From an uncultured Pelagibacteraceae bacterium (GTDB lineage Bacteria > Pseudomonadota > Alphaproteobacteria > Pelagibacterales > Pelagibacteraceae), in contig CACCWT010000001.1 of assembly GCA_902549785.1 (NCBI GenBank), positions 10,108-74,107 on the forward strand: 64,000 nt of DNA. Direction: 5' to 3'. How positions within the stretch are numbered: position 1 is the stretch's first letter; each line of letters starts with the position of its first letter. This document shows positions 27,019-35,288 of this stretch, one piece after another. The notes under the pieces are model-generated. The model did not search any database and was not told where the DNA came from. It saw only the letters and a program-made list of their open reading frames with translations. A program made the translations under genes and the position numbers.

Positions 27019-27846
27019 TTAGTTTGGATGATCACCCTCGACTGCAATCCTGTCCATAACTCTTTCATGGCCCAATCCTCTGCCAGGAAAAAAATCAGTC
27101 AAACCTTGGTGAAGGGTGCTTCTATTGTCCCAAATTGCTACAGCATTTTCAGTCCATTTAAACCTGCATGTAAAATCAAGTCTTTCTTGATGTAAAAATA
27201 TTTCATTTAAAATATCTGAACTTTCATTTTCATCTAAATCTAAAATTCTTTTTGTATACATTGAATTTACATACAAAATTTTTTTTCCTGTTTCAGGATG
27301 AGTTCTAACTACTGGATGGGAATTTGAATATTCATCTAGATTACCATTACCTTCCATTTCCTTATATGCATCAACAAATGCTGCTGCTCCTAAAGAGCTA
27401 TGAATGGCTCTCTTATCATTAACCTTATCTTTAATTTTGTCGCTTAATGTATCGTAAGCGATTTCCATATTAGAAAACATTGTATCTCCACCAACTGGTG
27501 GAACTTTAATTGATCTTAAGATAATTACTTTTGTTGGTTTAGGATTATAGCTTACATCAGTATGCCAAGTTTCACCCCATTGTCTCTTTTCTTCCGGAGC
27601 TTTGATTATTCTTAATATTTCAGGATAATCTTTTCTTCCTTTAACATAAATGTGTCTTTCTAATGGACCAAAATGTTTTGCTAAATTAATCTGTTCTTCC
27701 GATGTAATATCTTGATCTCTAAAGAAAAGAGCTTTGTGTTCTAATAATAGATTATTTATCTTCTTCCAATTTTCTAAAGTGCTATCTTTTAAATCGATGC
27801 CATTTACTTCTGCACCTAATGCCCCTGATATTAATTTAATTTCCAT
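27019..27846 (-). CDS. TauD/TfdA family 2OG-Fe(II) dioxygenase
   Basis: A 275 aa alpha-ketoglutarate-dependent dioxygenase. The ligands are H95 and D97 (TWHTDVSY) and distal H246 (STLHQGLTDF), with a 2OG-binding Arg near residue 262 (HERVMDR). Length and the GALGAEVNGIDL opening fit TauD/TfdA. These proteins typically hydroxylate next to a sulfonate, ether or quaternary amine. Its neighbours (betainyl-CoA-type thioesterase, GMC oxidoreductase, carnitine genes across the divergent gap) favour a quaternary-amine substrate over taurine; this is inference. Confidence 0.88.
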   Translation of the reverse strand: MEIKLISGALGAEVNGIDLKDSTLENWKKINNLLLEHKALFFRDQDITSEEQINLAKHFGPLERHIYVKGRKDYPEILRIIKAPEEKRQWGETWHTDVSYNPKPTKVIILRSIKVPPVGGDTMFSNMEIAYDTLSDKIKDKVNDKRAIHSSLGAAAFVDAYKEMEGNGNLDEYSNSHPVVRTHPETGKKILYVNSMYTKRILDLDENESSDILNEIFLHQERLDFTCRFKWTENAVAIWDNRSTLHQGLTDFFPGRGLGHERVMDRIAVEGDHPN

Positions 27847-27849
27847 TGT

Positions 27850-28317
27850 TTATTTTTTTAACCTACCAGATAATTCTAAATTTTCAGACTTAAAACTTGG
27901 TTTATTTTCATTAATAAATTCACCCATTATTTTTAGCTTATCTTCCTCGAATTCAGTAACCTTTCTTTTTCCCAAGTCAATATAAAGGGATAAACTCTCC
28001 ATAGTGGCAGCAAGAGTTTTAGTCTCCTTTTCATACATCTCGCATTTTAAATGTAATCTTTTTTTGTCATGATCAAAATGTGTGCAATATACCTCTACTT
28101 CTTGATTTTCTTTAACTTCATTATCGTAAGTGGTTCTGGTTTCAACAACCATAGTGCTTCTCAGATTTGATTTTGCATTTTCGCCACCCATTTGAAATTT
28201 ATTAAGCATTGTTTCCCATGCTTGATCAAAGATTAAGATATAATAAGCCATATTCATATGTTCATTATAATCTGTCCACTCTTTGATTATTTTTCTGGTT
28301 GCAAGATGATATGACAT
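27850..28317 (-). CDS. Thioesterase, probable betainyl-CoA thioesterase
   Basis: A 155 aa hotdog-fold thioesterase. The active-site stretch EWTDYNEHMNMAYYILIFDQ (residues 13-32) resembles the thioesterase of bacterial carnitine breakdown, including the thioesterase domain fused to L-carnitine dehydrogenase in some species. It would release glycine betaine from betainyl-CoA made by the BKACE encoded 1.6 kb away on the other strand. The fit with the adjacent L-carnitine dehydrogenase and BKACE genes is the main support. It lies two bases from the CitE-like gene and three from the TauD-like gene. Confidence 0.75.
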   Translation of the reverse strand: MSYHLATRKIIKEWTDYNEHMNMAYYILIFDQAWETMLNKFQMGGENAKSNLRSTMVVETRTTYDNEVKENQEVEVYCTHFDHDKKRLHLKCEMYEKETKTLAATMESLSLYIDLGKRKVTEFEEDKLKIMGEFINENKPSFKSENLELSGRLKK

Positions 28318-28319
28318 TT

Positions 28320-29180
28320 TTAACTTTTATTAATTTTATCAGCTATTAGTATTTTTCTTTTCATTTCTCTTAGGACAGGTTTTTCAATTAGTTTTCCATC
28401 TATAACTACTAAACCTGTATTTGAGTTATTAAATTCCTCTAATATTTTTTTTGCCTTAGTAATTTCATCTTTTGGAGGTGTAAATACCTCATTTAAAATT
28501 TGAATTTGTTTTGGATGAATAGAGCCTTTTCCAGTAAATCCAAGATTTCTAACTTGTTCGGCTTCTTTTCTCATTCCATCCATGTTTTCTAAATCTAAAT
28601 AAGGCACATCTATAACATCTACACCGACACTAGCTCCTGCATGAACCAACTTTGATCTTGCATGAACTAGATTTTCCCATTTATTTTCAACTCTAAGTTC
28701 TGCTGCCATATCAACTCCACCAAAATACAAAGCTACTATTCTCTTGCTAGCATGAGCAATATTATAAATATTTTCTAAAGCTTCATTTGTTTCCATAATA
28801 ACATGAAGATCGGTATCTAAATTACAGTCTGTAAGTAGATCGTCTATAAATGTTATTTCATCTGGTGTTTTAACTTTTGGTAACATAATAGCCTTTAGAT
28901 TTACTTTGCTTGAGATAAAAGCTTCTAGATCTAAAAGACCAAATTTAGTTCTTTGATTATTAAACCTCACAACCAGTTCTACATCATTTTTAACTTCGAG
29001 CGTTTTAAGAGCTTCTATAGTATTTTTTCGTGCTTGTTCTTTGTCATTTATTGCTATCCCATCTTCTAATTCAATACAAACCATATCAGCACCTGATGCA
29101 ATCGCTTTTGGAAACATTTCAGGGTGAAGCCCCGGTGTAAATATAAAACTTCTTCTTACTTTTAATTTATCTAAGTCCAT
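28320..29180 (-). CDS. CitE-like HpcH/HpaI aldolase/lyase
   Basis: A 286 aa TIM-barrel lyase of the citrate-lyase beta/malyl-CoA lyase group. Opening RSFIFTPGLHPEMFPKAIAS, metal-binding CIELEDGI, substrate Arg in VVRFNN, Glu in IMETNEAL and the late GKGSIHPKQIQ motif are all present. It likely cleaves or forms a (3S)-malyl-, citramalyl- or beta-methylmalyl-CoA-type thioester. In this operon it could handle an acyl-CoA from the same pathway as the aldolase and thioesterase, but no route can be drawn with confidence. One base separates it from the class II aldolase gene. Confidence 0.85.
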   Translation of the reverse strand: MDLDKLKVRRSFIFTPGLHPEMFPKAIASGADMVCIELEDGIAINDKEQARKNTIEALKTLEVKNDVELVVRFNNQRTKFGLLDLEAFISSKVNLKAIMLPKVKTPDEITFIDDLLTDCNLDTDLHVIMETNEALENIYNIAHASKRIVALYFGGVDMAAELRVENKWENLVHARSKLVHAGASVGVDVIDVPYLDLENMDGMRKEAEQVRNLGFTGKGSIHPKQIQILNEVFTPPKDEITKAKKILEEFNNSNTGLVVIDGKLIEKPVLREMKRKILIADKINKS

Positions 29181-29181
29181 C

Positions 29182-29907
29182 TTAATTTTTATAATCTGGC
29201 TCTTCTTTATCTAAAATGATCCTTATTTGAGATAAAAATAAATTTGCGAAATCTGTGGGAAAATTTTCATGTTCCTCTGCAGTTTTTTCTGCAATTTCAT
29301 GGCTTACAACATTAAGTTCCTGGTTTGTTGATAGAGCTGTAAGATATGTTTCTGCTGCTCTCTCAAAATAATAAAGAGAGTTAAAACCTTCAGCCACTGT
29401 TCTTCCTGTGGTTAAAATTCCATGATTTGCAAGTAACATGTGTTGTTTGTTTCCTAAAGCATTTGCCATCTTAATAGACTCTTCTTCTAGTCCTAGACCT
29501 CCAAATTCTTTGAATGCAGATACTCTATTGTAAAACATCATTGTATTTTGATCGATAGGTTTCATAACAGGATCTTTAAGAGTGGAGAGGGCGGTTGCAT
29601 ATTTTGAGTGAACATGAAAAATGCATCTTGCATGTGGTGCTTTTTCATGTATCGCGCTATGTATATATAGAGCTGTTGGATCAATTATGTCTGGTTTATT
29701 TTTTAGTTCTTCCTTATTTTCTTTAGTTACCAAGATTAAATCACTTGCCTTCATATTACTAAAATGAATGCCTGCCTTATTTACGTAAAAATCAGAGGAG
29801 TCAGGGACGCATGCACTAAAATGGTTTGCAACACCCTCGTGCATATTTAGTCTTGCTGTCCATCTAAAAGTAGCAGCTAATTCTTTCTGTAATTCAGATA
29901 TTTCCAT
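29182..29907 (-). CDS. Class II aldolase/adducin family protein
   Basis: A 241 aa member of the fuculose-aldolase/adducin family. It shows 'FRWTARLNMHEGVANHFSAC' near the N terminus, zinc ligands in HVHSKYATALS (two His, about residues 98-100) and a third His in LLANHGILTTGR (about 160). The family includes aldolases, epimerases and decarboxylases, so the reaction is open. It is the first gene of the minus-strand operon and shares a 35-base divergent gap with the BKACE gene. Confidence 0.84.
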   Translation of the reverse strand: MEISELQKELAATFRWTARLNMHEGVANHFSACVPDSSDFYVNKAGIHFSNMKASDLILVTKENKEELKNKPDIIDPTALYIHSAIHEKAPHARCIFHVHSKYATALSTLKDPVMKPIDQNTMMFYNRVSAFKEFGGLGLEEESIKMANALGNKQHMLLANHGILTTGRTVAEGFNSLYYFERAAETYLTALSTNQELNVVSHEIAEKTAEEHENFPTDFANLFLSQIRIILDKEEPDYKN

Positions 29908-29942
29908 TTGTATGAATTTAAAATATAGTTGAAAAATAAATT

Positions 29943-30830
29943 ATGAACAATAACGTTTTTATCTCATGCGCAGTTACTGGGTCTGGAGATACTGCAAGCA
30001 AACATCCTGATTTACCAAAAACTCCTGAGCAAATAGCTAAATCCGCAATAGAAGCAGCAAAGGCAGGAGCTGCAATAGCTCATATTCATGTAAGAGAAGA
30101 GGACGGTACGCCAAGCAGAAGACTGGAATTATATAAAGAAGTAGTAGATAGAATTAGATCAAGCGAAACAGATGTCATTTTAAATTTAACAACTGGGATG
30201 GGTGGAGATTTAGACATTGGTCAAGGTAAAAATCCACTAGAGTTTGGTCCAATGACTGATATGGCAAATGTAATGGAAAGAATAGCTAATGCAGAACAAT
30301 TTTTACCCGAAATTTGTACTTTAGATGCTGGTACATTAAATTTTGGAGACGGTTCTGTAATTACAGTTAATACACCAAATGATTTGAGAAAGGCTGCAAA
30401 AAAATTACAAGAAATTAAAGTTAAACCAGAAATAGAGGCATTTGATTTAGGAAATATGTGGTTTGGATCGCAATTGTACAAAGAAGGTTTACTTGATGAT
30501 CCACCAATGTTTCAAATGTGTTTAGGTATTCCTTGGGGAGCTCCTGCTACCCCATTAGCAATGCAAGCCATGAAAGACATAATGCCTAAAGAAGGAGTGT
30601 GGTCAGGTTTTGCAATTTCAAAAAACGAAATGCCATTTGTAGCTCAAACAGTTGTAATGGGAGGAAACCCAAGAGTAGGTTTGGAGGATAACTTATATTT
30701 ATCAAAAGGCAAACTAGCAACAAATGCTCAATTAGTAGAGAAAGCAATAAGGATAGTTACAGATCTTGGAGCATCAATAATGACAGCAGAGGAAACTAGG
30801 ACAAAACTTAAGCTTGTTAAACACAAGTAA
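29943..30830 (+). CDS. BKACE, probable 3-dehydrocarnitine cleavage enzyme
   Basis: A 295 aa beta-keto acid cleavage enzyme (DUF849). Such enzymes condense a beta-keto acid with acetyl-CoA and split it to acetoacetate plus a new CoA ester. Zinc ligands H47 and H49 with R51 (AHIHVRE), ICTLDAGTLNFGD, MCLGIPWGAP and E248 in RVGLEDNLYL are all in place. The sequence resembles the carnitine-pathway branch (CdhC-like), and the next gene, overlapping by one base, is L-carnitine dehydrogenase, so the predicted reaction is 3-dehydrocarnitine + acetyl-CoA -> betainyl-CoA + acetoacetate. Confidence 0.88.
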   Translation: MNNNVFISCAVTGSGDTASKHPDLPKTPEQIAKSAIEAAKAGAAIAHIHVREEDGTPSRRLELYKEVVDRIRSSETDVILNLTTGMGGDLDIGQGKNPLEFGPMTDMANVMERIANAEQFLPEICTLDAGTLNFGDGSVITVNTPNDLRKAAKKLQEIKVKPEIEAFDLGNMWFGSQLYKEGLLDDPPMFQMCLGIPWGAPATPLAMQAMKDIMPKEGVWSGFAISKNEMPFVAQTVVMGGNPRVGLEDNLYLSKGKLATNAQLVEKAIRIVTDLGASIMTAEETRTKLKLVKHK

Positions 30831-31774
30831 TGTTAAATATTAAAAAAGTTGCTGTAGTTGGGACAGGTGTAATCGGAATAGGTTGGATTATAAGATTTCT
30901 AGCACATAATAAAATCGTTTATGCTTATGATAAAAATCTTAAACAAAAAAAAATTTTAATTAACGAAATCAAAAGAGCACTTCCATATGTAAAAAAACTT
31001 TTTAACAAAAAAAAAATAAATTTAAATAATTTAAAATTTTTCCTATCTTTAGAAGAAGCAGTTAAAGATGCTGATTTTATTCAAGAATGTGCACCAGAAA
31101 ATTATAATTTAAAAACTGTTTTAATAAGGGAAATTTCTAAAAGTTGCAAAAAAAATGTTTTAATTTCATCAAGTTCTTCAGGATTGTTGCCATCAAAGAT
31201 TTTTTCAAAATGTAAAAATATTCAGAGAGGTATTATTGGCCATCCATTCAATCCTGTATATTTGTTACCTTTGGTAGAAATAGTTCCTAGTAAAAAAACT
31301 AGTGAGAAATCTTTAAAAAATGCAAATAAATTTTATAAGTCAATTTCAATGAATCCGATACTTCTAAAAAAAGAATTACCTGGTTATTTATCTGATAGAC
31401 TTCAAGAAGCTTTATGGAGAGAGGCGTTACATATTATTAATGAAGGATACGCTACAACTGAGGATTTAGATAGAGCCATAGAGGATGGTCCTGGTCTAAG
31501 ATACTCTTTAATGGGAACATTTTTAACTTTCCATTTAGCAGGGGGAAAGGATGGAATGAAGCATATGTTAGAACAATTTGGGCCAGCACTAAAACTTCCA
31601 TGGACTAAGCTTAAAGCGCCAAAATTGTCAAAAAAACTCTCAGAAAGGCTGATTTCAGGTACAAAAAAACAAGCTAAAGGAAAATCAATTAATCGACTTT
31701 CAAATATAAGAGATGAGTATTTAGTCAATTTACAACTATTTAGAAAAAAATATGAGAATAAAATTAGAAAATAG
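30830..31774 (+). CDS. L-carnitine dehydrogenase
   Basis: A 314 aa NAD-dependent dehydrogenase of the 3-hydroxyacyl-CoA dehydrogenase fold, oxidising L-carnitine to 3-dehydrocarnitine. The Rossmann motif GTGVIGIGW is at residues 11-19, and catalytic H138 lies in IIGHPFNPVYLLPLVE. The carnitine-dehydrogenase hallmarks GPGLRYSLMGTFLTFHLAGG (220-239) and QFGPALKLPWTKLKAPKL are clear and distinguish it from fatty-acid enzymes. It has no fused thioesterase domain; a separate thioesterase is at 27.9 kb. It overlaps the BKACE gene by one base. Confidence 0.88.
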   Translation: MLNIKKVAVVGTGVIGIGWIIRFLAHNKIVYAYDKNLKQKKILINEIKRALPYVKKLFNKKKINLNNLKFFLSLEEAVKDADFIQECAPENYNLKTVLIREISKSCKKNVLISSSSSGLLPSKIFSKCKNIQRGIIGHPFNPVYLLPLVEIVPSKKTSEKSLKNANKFYKSISMNPILLKKELPGYLSDRLQEALWREALHIINEGYATTEDLDRAIEDGPGLRYSLMGTFLTFHLAGGKDGMKHMLEQFGPALKLPWTKLKAPKLSKKLSERLISGTKKQAKGKSINRLSNIRDEYLVNLQLFRKKYENKIRK

Positions 31775-31810
31775 ATATCTTAAAAAAAATTAAAATGGTA
31801 AATTAAATAT

Positions 31811-32845
31811 ATGGACTTTAACCACTTCTTAACGAGCTACATGCCAGATACAAATGTTGGTTCGAAACAACATTTTAAAAATATGTTGGAAGAATGTGTT
31901 GTTGCAGAGAAACTTGGTTATGCAACAGTATCAATTCCTGAACATCATTTAATAAATTTACTTATGATGCCATCCCCTTTGCAGATGGCTGTAAAAATTG
32001 CATCTATCACAAAAAATATTAAAATCACAACTGGAATAGTTGTTTTACCTCTTCACGATATGAGAACATATGCTGGTGAAGTCACAACAGCAGATATTTT
32101 AACTGATGGCAGATTAATTTTAGGTGTTGGAAGAGGTGCTTTTGCTTGGGAGATGCAAAGATTAGGAACTCCCATAGAAAAATCAAAAGAAAAATTTATA
32201 GAGTCACTCGAGGTTTTACAATTATTGTTAAAAAATAAAGAAGTTTCATATAAAGGTAAATTCTATGATTTTGAACCAATTACTATTATGCCTCGACCAA
32301 TAAGTAATCCTGTACAAATGATGATAGCTGCTATGAATTTAGAAAGTATTAAAGATGCAGCATCAAGGGGATTTCATGTTCAATCAACAGTATTGTCAGG
32401 TACTAAAGATCTTTTATTAAGTAGAGTGAATGCGTTTAAGGAAGGCTGTGCAAAGTTAGGAGAAGAGGGAAAACTACTAAAACTTTCTATGCAACGTATG
32501 GCTTATTTAGCGAAAGATGAAAATGAAGCTAGAGAAAAAACAAAACTTGCTTACGAATATTACAAACGGTTTGATAATATGTTTACTGGTCCTGGTAAAG
32601 TAAATGAAGGAAATATCGAAGCTTTGCCTAGAAAACAAACTTTAGATGAATTAAAAGAAAATCTTTTGATCTGTCCTCTGAATGAGATGATTGATAAGTT
32701 AAGTGTCTATGCCGAGGCTGGAGTTGATGAGATTATTCTTAGTTCAAGTTTTGGCCAATCACAAAAAGATTTAATAGAGTCGATGCATAGAATTGGTGAA
32801 AATGTAATTCCATACTTTAAAAAATCAAACATACAAGTAGCATAA
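31811..32845 (+). CDS. LLM class flavin-dependent monooxygenase (second)
   Basis: A 344 aa luciferase-like TIM-barrel protein. It shows VSIPEHHLINLLMMPSPLQM near residue 43, then IKITTGIVVLPLHDMRTYAG and GRLILGVGRGAFAWEM. The substrate is unknown; FMNH2-dependent oxidation is expected. It lies 36 bases after L-carnitine dehydrogenase and 6 before an alpha/beta-hydrolase, so it may be read from the same promoter as the carnitine genes. The LLM-plus-hydrolase pairing repeats the arrangement seen at 19.2-23.4 kb. Confidence 0.86.
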   Translation: MDFNHFLTSYMPDTNVGSKQHFKNMLEECVVAEKLGYATVSIPEHHLINLLMMPSPLQMAVKIASITKNIKITTGIVVLPLHDMRTYAGEVTTADILTDGRLILGVGRGAFAWEMQRLGTPIEKSKEKFIESLEVLQLLLKNKEVSYKGKFYDFEPITIMPRPISNPVQMMIAAMNLESIKDAASRGFHVQSTVLSGTKDLLLSRVNAFKEGCAKLGEEGKLLKLSMQRMAYLAKDENEAREKTKLAYEYYKRFDNMFTGPGKVNEGNIEALPRKQTLDELKENLLICPLNEMIDKLSVYAEAGVDEIILSSSFGQSQKDLIESMHRIGENVIPYFKKSNIQVA

Positions 32846-32851
32846 ATATCT

Positions 32852-33622
32852 ATGAGTATCATAGATTGTAATTATTCAGTAACAGGATCAGGACCTGCAA
32901 TTTTTTTTACCCATGGAGTAGGAGGAGCAGAGGATGCATGGAGGTTCATAGTTCCAAAACTCAAAGATAAGTTCACAGTTGTAACTTATGATTTAAGAGG
33001 CCATGGAAAATCACCCGCAAGTAATAAAGATTTTAATCTAGATGATCTTGTTTTAGATCTTGAGAGAGTTAGAGAAAGAACAGGTATAGAAAAAGCGCAT
33101 TTTATGGGGCATTCTCTAGGAGGTATGATTGCTCCTGCTTATGCAAGAAAATTTCCTGACAGAGTAATTTCAGTAGGTTTATTATCAACGGTGGCAGGAA
33201 GATCTGATGATGATAAACAAAAAGTGTGGAATGTTATTTCTGATTTAAAAAATAAAGGTGTTGAACAAACTTTAAAAAATTTAACCACGAGGTGGTTTAC
33301 AGATGACTTCATTGAAAAAAATCCTGATCTTGTATCAAGAAGATTAAAACAAGTTATAGATACTGACAAAGATGTTTTTATCAATGTATTTAAAATTTAT
33401 GCAGAAACTGAGATGATTTCATGGTTAAAAGAAATTAAGAAGCCATGCTTATTTATGACAGGAGAAAATGACGGAGGTTGTACACCTTCTCACAATGAAA
33501 GAATGTCAAATGAGACTGAAATTTCTAAATTGGTTATAATACCAAAGGTAAAACACTCTTTTTTGATAGAGGCTCCTGAGCAAATAAAAAATCACTTATT
33601 AGAATTTATTGAAAATTTATAA
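32852..33622 (+). CDS. Alpha/beta-hydrolase (paralog of the 19.2 kb hydrolase)
   Basis: A 256 aa hydrolase. It has FFTHGVGGAEDAWRFIV, the nucleophile elbow G-H-S-L-G-G (about residue 91), an acid in MTGENDGG and the catalytic His in PKVKHSFLIE. It shares distinctive non-catalytic phrases (RWFTDDFIEKNPD, FKIYAE) with the hydrolase at 19154-19927, so the two are paralogs. It may hydrolyse the product of the preceding LLM monooxygenase, for example an enol-lactone, ester or N-formyl group. Its stop is four bases from that of the convergent SDR gene. Confidence 0.84.
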   Translation: MSIIDCNYSVTGSGPAIFFTHGVGGAEDAWRFIVPKLKDKFTVVTYDLRGHGKSPASNKDFNLDDLVLDLERVRERTGIEKAHFMGHSLGGMIAPAYARKFPDRVISVGLLSTVAGRSDDDKQKVWNVISDLKNKGVEQTLKNLTTRWFTDDFIEKNPDLVSRRLKQVIDTDKDVFINVFKIYAETEMISWLKEIKKPCLFMTGENDGGCTPSHNERMSNETEISKLVIIPKVKHSFLIEAPEQIKNHLLEFIENL

Positions 33623-33626
33623 AAAC

Positions 33627-34412
33627 TTAATGCATTCTTAAAGTGTTACCATCAACACCAACTACTTGACCAGAAATTCTAGAAGACTCATCAGAAATTA
33701 AATAGCAACACATTTTACCAATATCTTTCTCGTAAACCCAAGTATTAAGAGAAGTCATAGAAACAAATTCACTTTCCACAGCTTTCTTAGAAATTTTTAA
33801 AAATTTTGCTTTATCTCTGATTACTCTACCCATTCTGTCTCCTTTGACAGTTCCTGGACATATTGCATTTACTCTAATTTTAAACTTTCCTAATTCCATT
33901 GCTAAAGTTTTTGTCATCCCTACAACTGCCCATTTACTTGCTGAGTATGGAGACCTTAATGGAAATCCAAATATACCTGCTGTAGAGGATAGATTAACTA
34001 CAGATCCACCTTTATTTTTTTTTAACATCGGAATTGCTAATTTTGAAAAAATAAAATGACTAATTACATTTATTTTTAATGTTTGTTCCCAATCTTTTGT
34101 CTTAAGTTTTTCCATAGTTCCAGTTGGACCTGCTACTCCAACATTATTAATTAGAGCATCAATTTTTTGTGTTTTTTTTTTAATTTCTTTAAAAAAATTA
34201 ATCACATCATTTTCATTTGAAGCATCGCAATGAAAACTAAACAATCTTTTATTATTTAATGGATGTTTTTTTAATTTATTTACTGATTTTAGATCTATGT
34301 CACACAAAAATACTTTTGCACCTTTTTCAAGACACTCTTTTGCTGTCGCCCAACCAATTCCTGTAGCACCAGCAGAAATAATTATTTTTTTACTTTTAAA
34401 ATTGTATGACAT
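33627..34412 (-). CDS. Short-chain dehydrogenase/reductase
   Basis: A 261 aa classical SDR. The cofactor motif (SAGATGIGWATA, residues 13-24) has Ala where many have Gly. NNVGVAGP, catalytic Ser in VVNLSSTAG and YSASK with catalytic Tyr and Lys (about 158-162) are present, as are the late PGTVKGDRMG and SGQVVGVDGN. It oxidises or reduces a hydroxyl/keto group with NAD(H) or NADP(H); the substrate is unknown. It is eight bases downstream of a 2OG-oxygenase gene on the same strand, so it may oxidise that enzyme's hydroxylated product. Confidence 0.86.
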   Translation of the reverse strand: MSYNFKSKKIIISAGATGIGWATAKECLEKGAKVFLCDIDLKSVNKLKKHPLNNKRLFSFHCDASNENDVINFFKEIKKKTQKIDALINNVGVAGPTGTMEKLKTKDWEQTLKINVISHFIFSKLAIPMLKKNKGGSVVNLSSTAGIFGFPLRSPYSASKWAVVGMTKTLAMELGKFKIRVNAICPGTVKGDRMGRVIRDKAKFLKISKKAVESEFVSMTSLNTWVYEKDIGKMCCYLISDESSRISGQVVGVDGNTLRMH

Positions 34413-34420
34413 TAATAAAT

Positions 34421-35272
34421 TTAGTCGGTTAAACCATCAGATCTAACTTTATTTCTTTCTATATGTATGGGCAACACCTTTCCATAAATTGCTTTAGAAT
34501 GTTCAGGTGTATTTACTCTCCATGGATCTAATACATATGCTGGTATACACATGTAACGTGAGGTTTTTCCTATTATTTTGGTTACTCTATGCATAGTAAA
34601 TCGTCCTTTAAATATTTGTAAATCACCAGGTTTTAGTTCAAGTTGTTTAACTTTTGAACGATCTCCATCTAACACTTTTTTTACTTCATCAAATCTTTCA
34701 TTTCCTGGTTCTCTTATATTTGGACAATACTCAAATATCCCACCATGCTCTGGTTTTTGTATCATAAGACTTAAAGTAAATTCACAACTATCAAAATGCC
34801 AAGGCAATATACCATCAGGCTCCATTACATTATAAGCATGACAAGCTAAGGGATCAGCCCATCTATAAATTGGAGAAATTCCTAGACAAGCAGATACAAA
34901 TTCAAGTAATTCTTCTGTTTCGTAAAGAAATTTCATTTCCGAATCTTTTGCAAAACAATCAGAGTTTAGATATCCATTGTATCTGTTCATAAATATTCTT
35001 TTTGGATGATCCTTAGGAAGAGAGGGGTCATCTTTTGCATAAAGATATGCATTAATACTTTCCTTGGACATGTAAACTTCATCTAGCTGTTGCTCTAATT
35101 CTTTTCTCATAACTGCTAAAGAATTTGGTAAAATAAAGTTTGGAATTACTGAACAACTATCATTTTCTAATTCTGCTTTACATTTTTCAATTATTTTTTT
35201 TATTTTGTGAGATTGTAAGTCGTGAATAGGATATTTTTCTAAATCAACAATTTTGCTTAAGTTTTTTTCCAT
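34421..35272 (-). CDS. 2OG-Fe(II) oxygenase (PhyH/HalD-like)
   Basis: A 283 aa oxygenase. The iron triad is H159-F-D161 (LPWHFDSCEF) and H228 (FTMHRVTK), and R239 (TSRYM) binds 2-oxoglutarate. The layout resembles the HalD/ArpA-like and phytanoyl-CoA-type branch acting on free small molecules such as amino acids. The substrate is unknown. The order ProV, this oxygenase, SDR on one strand suggests uptake, hydroxylation and oxidation of one compound. It lies 16 bases downstream of the ProV-like gene. Confidence 0.82.
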   Translation of the reverse strand: MEKNLSKIVDLEKYPIHDLQSHKIKKIIEKCKAELENDSCSVIPNFILPNSLAVMRKELEQQLDEVYMSKESINAYLYAKDDPSLPKDHPKRIFMNRYNGYLNSDCFAKDSEMKFLYETEELLEFVSACLGISPIYRWADPLACHAYNVMEPDGILPWHFDSCEFTLSLMIQKPEHGGIFEYCPNIREPGNERFDEVKKVLDGDRSKVKQLELKPGDLQIFKGRFTMHRVTKIIGKTSRYMCIPAYVLDPWRVNTPEHSKAIYGKVLPIHIERNKVRSDGLTD

Positions 35273-35288
35273 AACTGCACAATATAAA

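Noticed and set aside
27019..27846. Calling the TauD-like gene taurine dioxygenase
   Set aside because: No taurine transport or sulfonate gene is linked, and the neighbours point to quaternary amines; only the family is supported.
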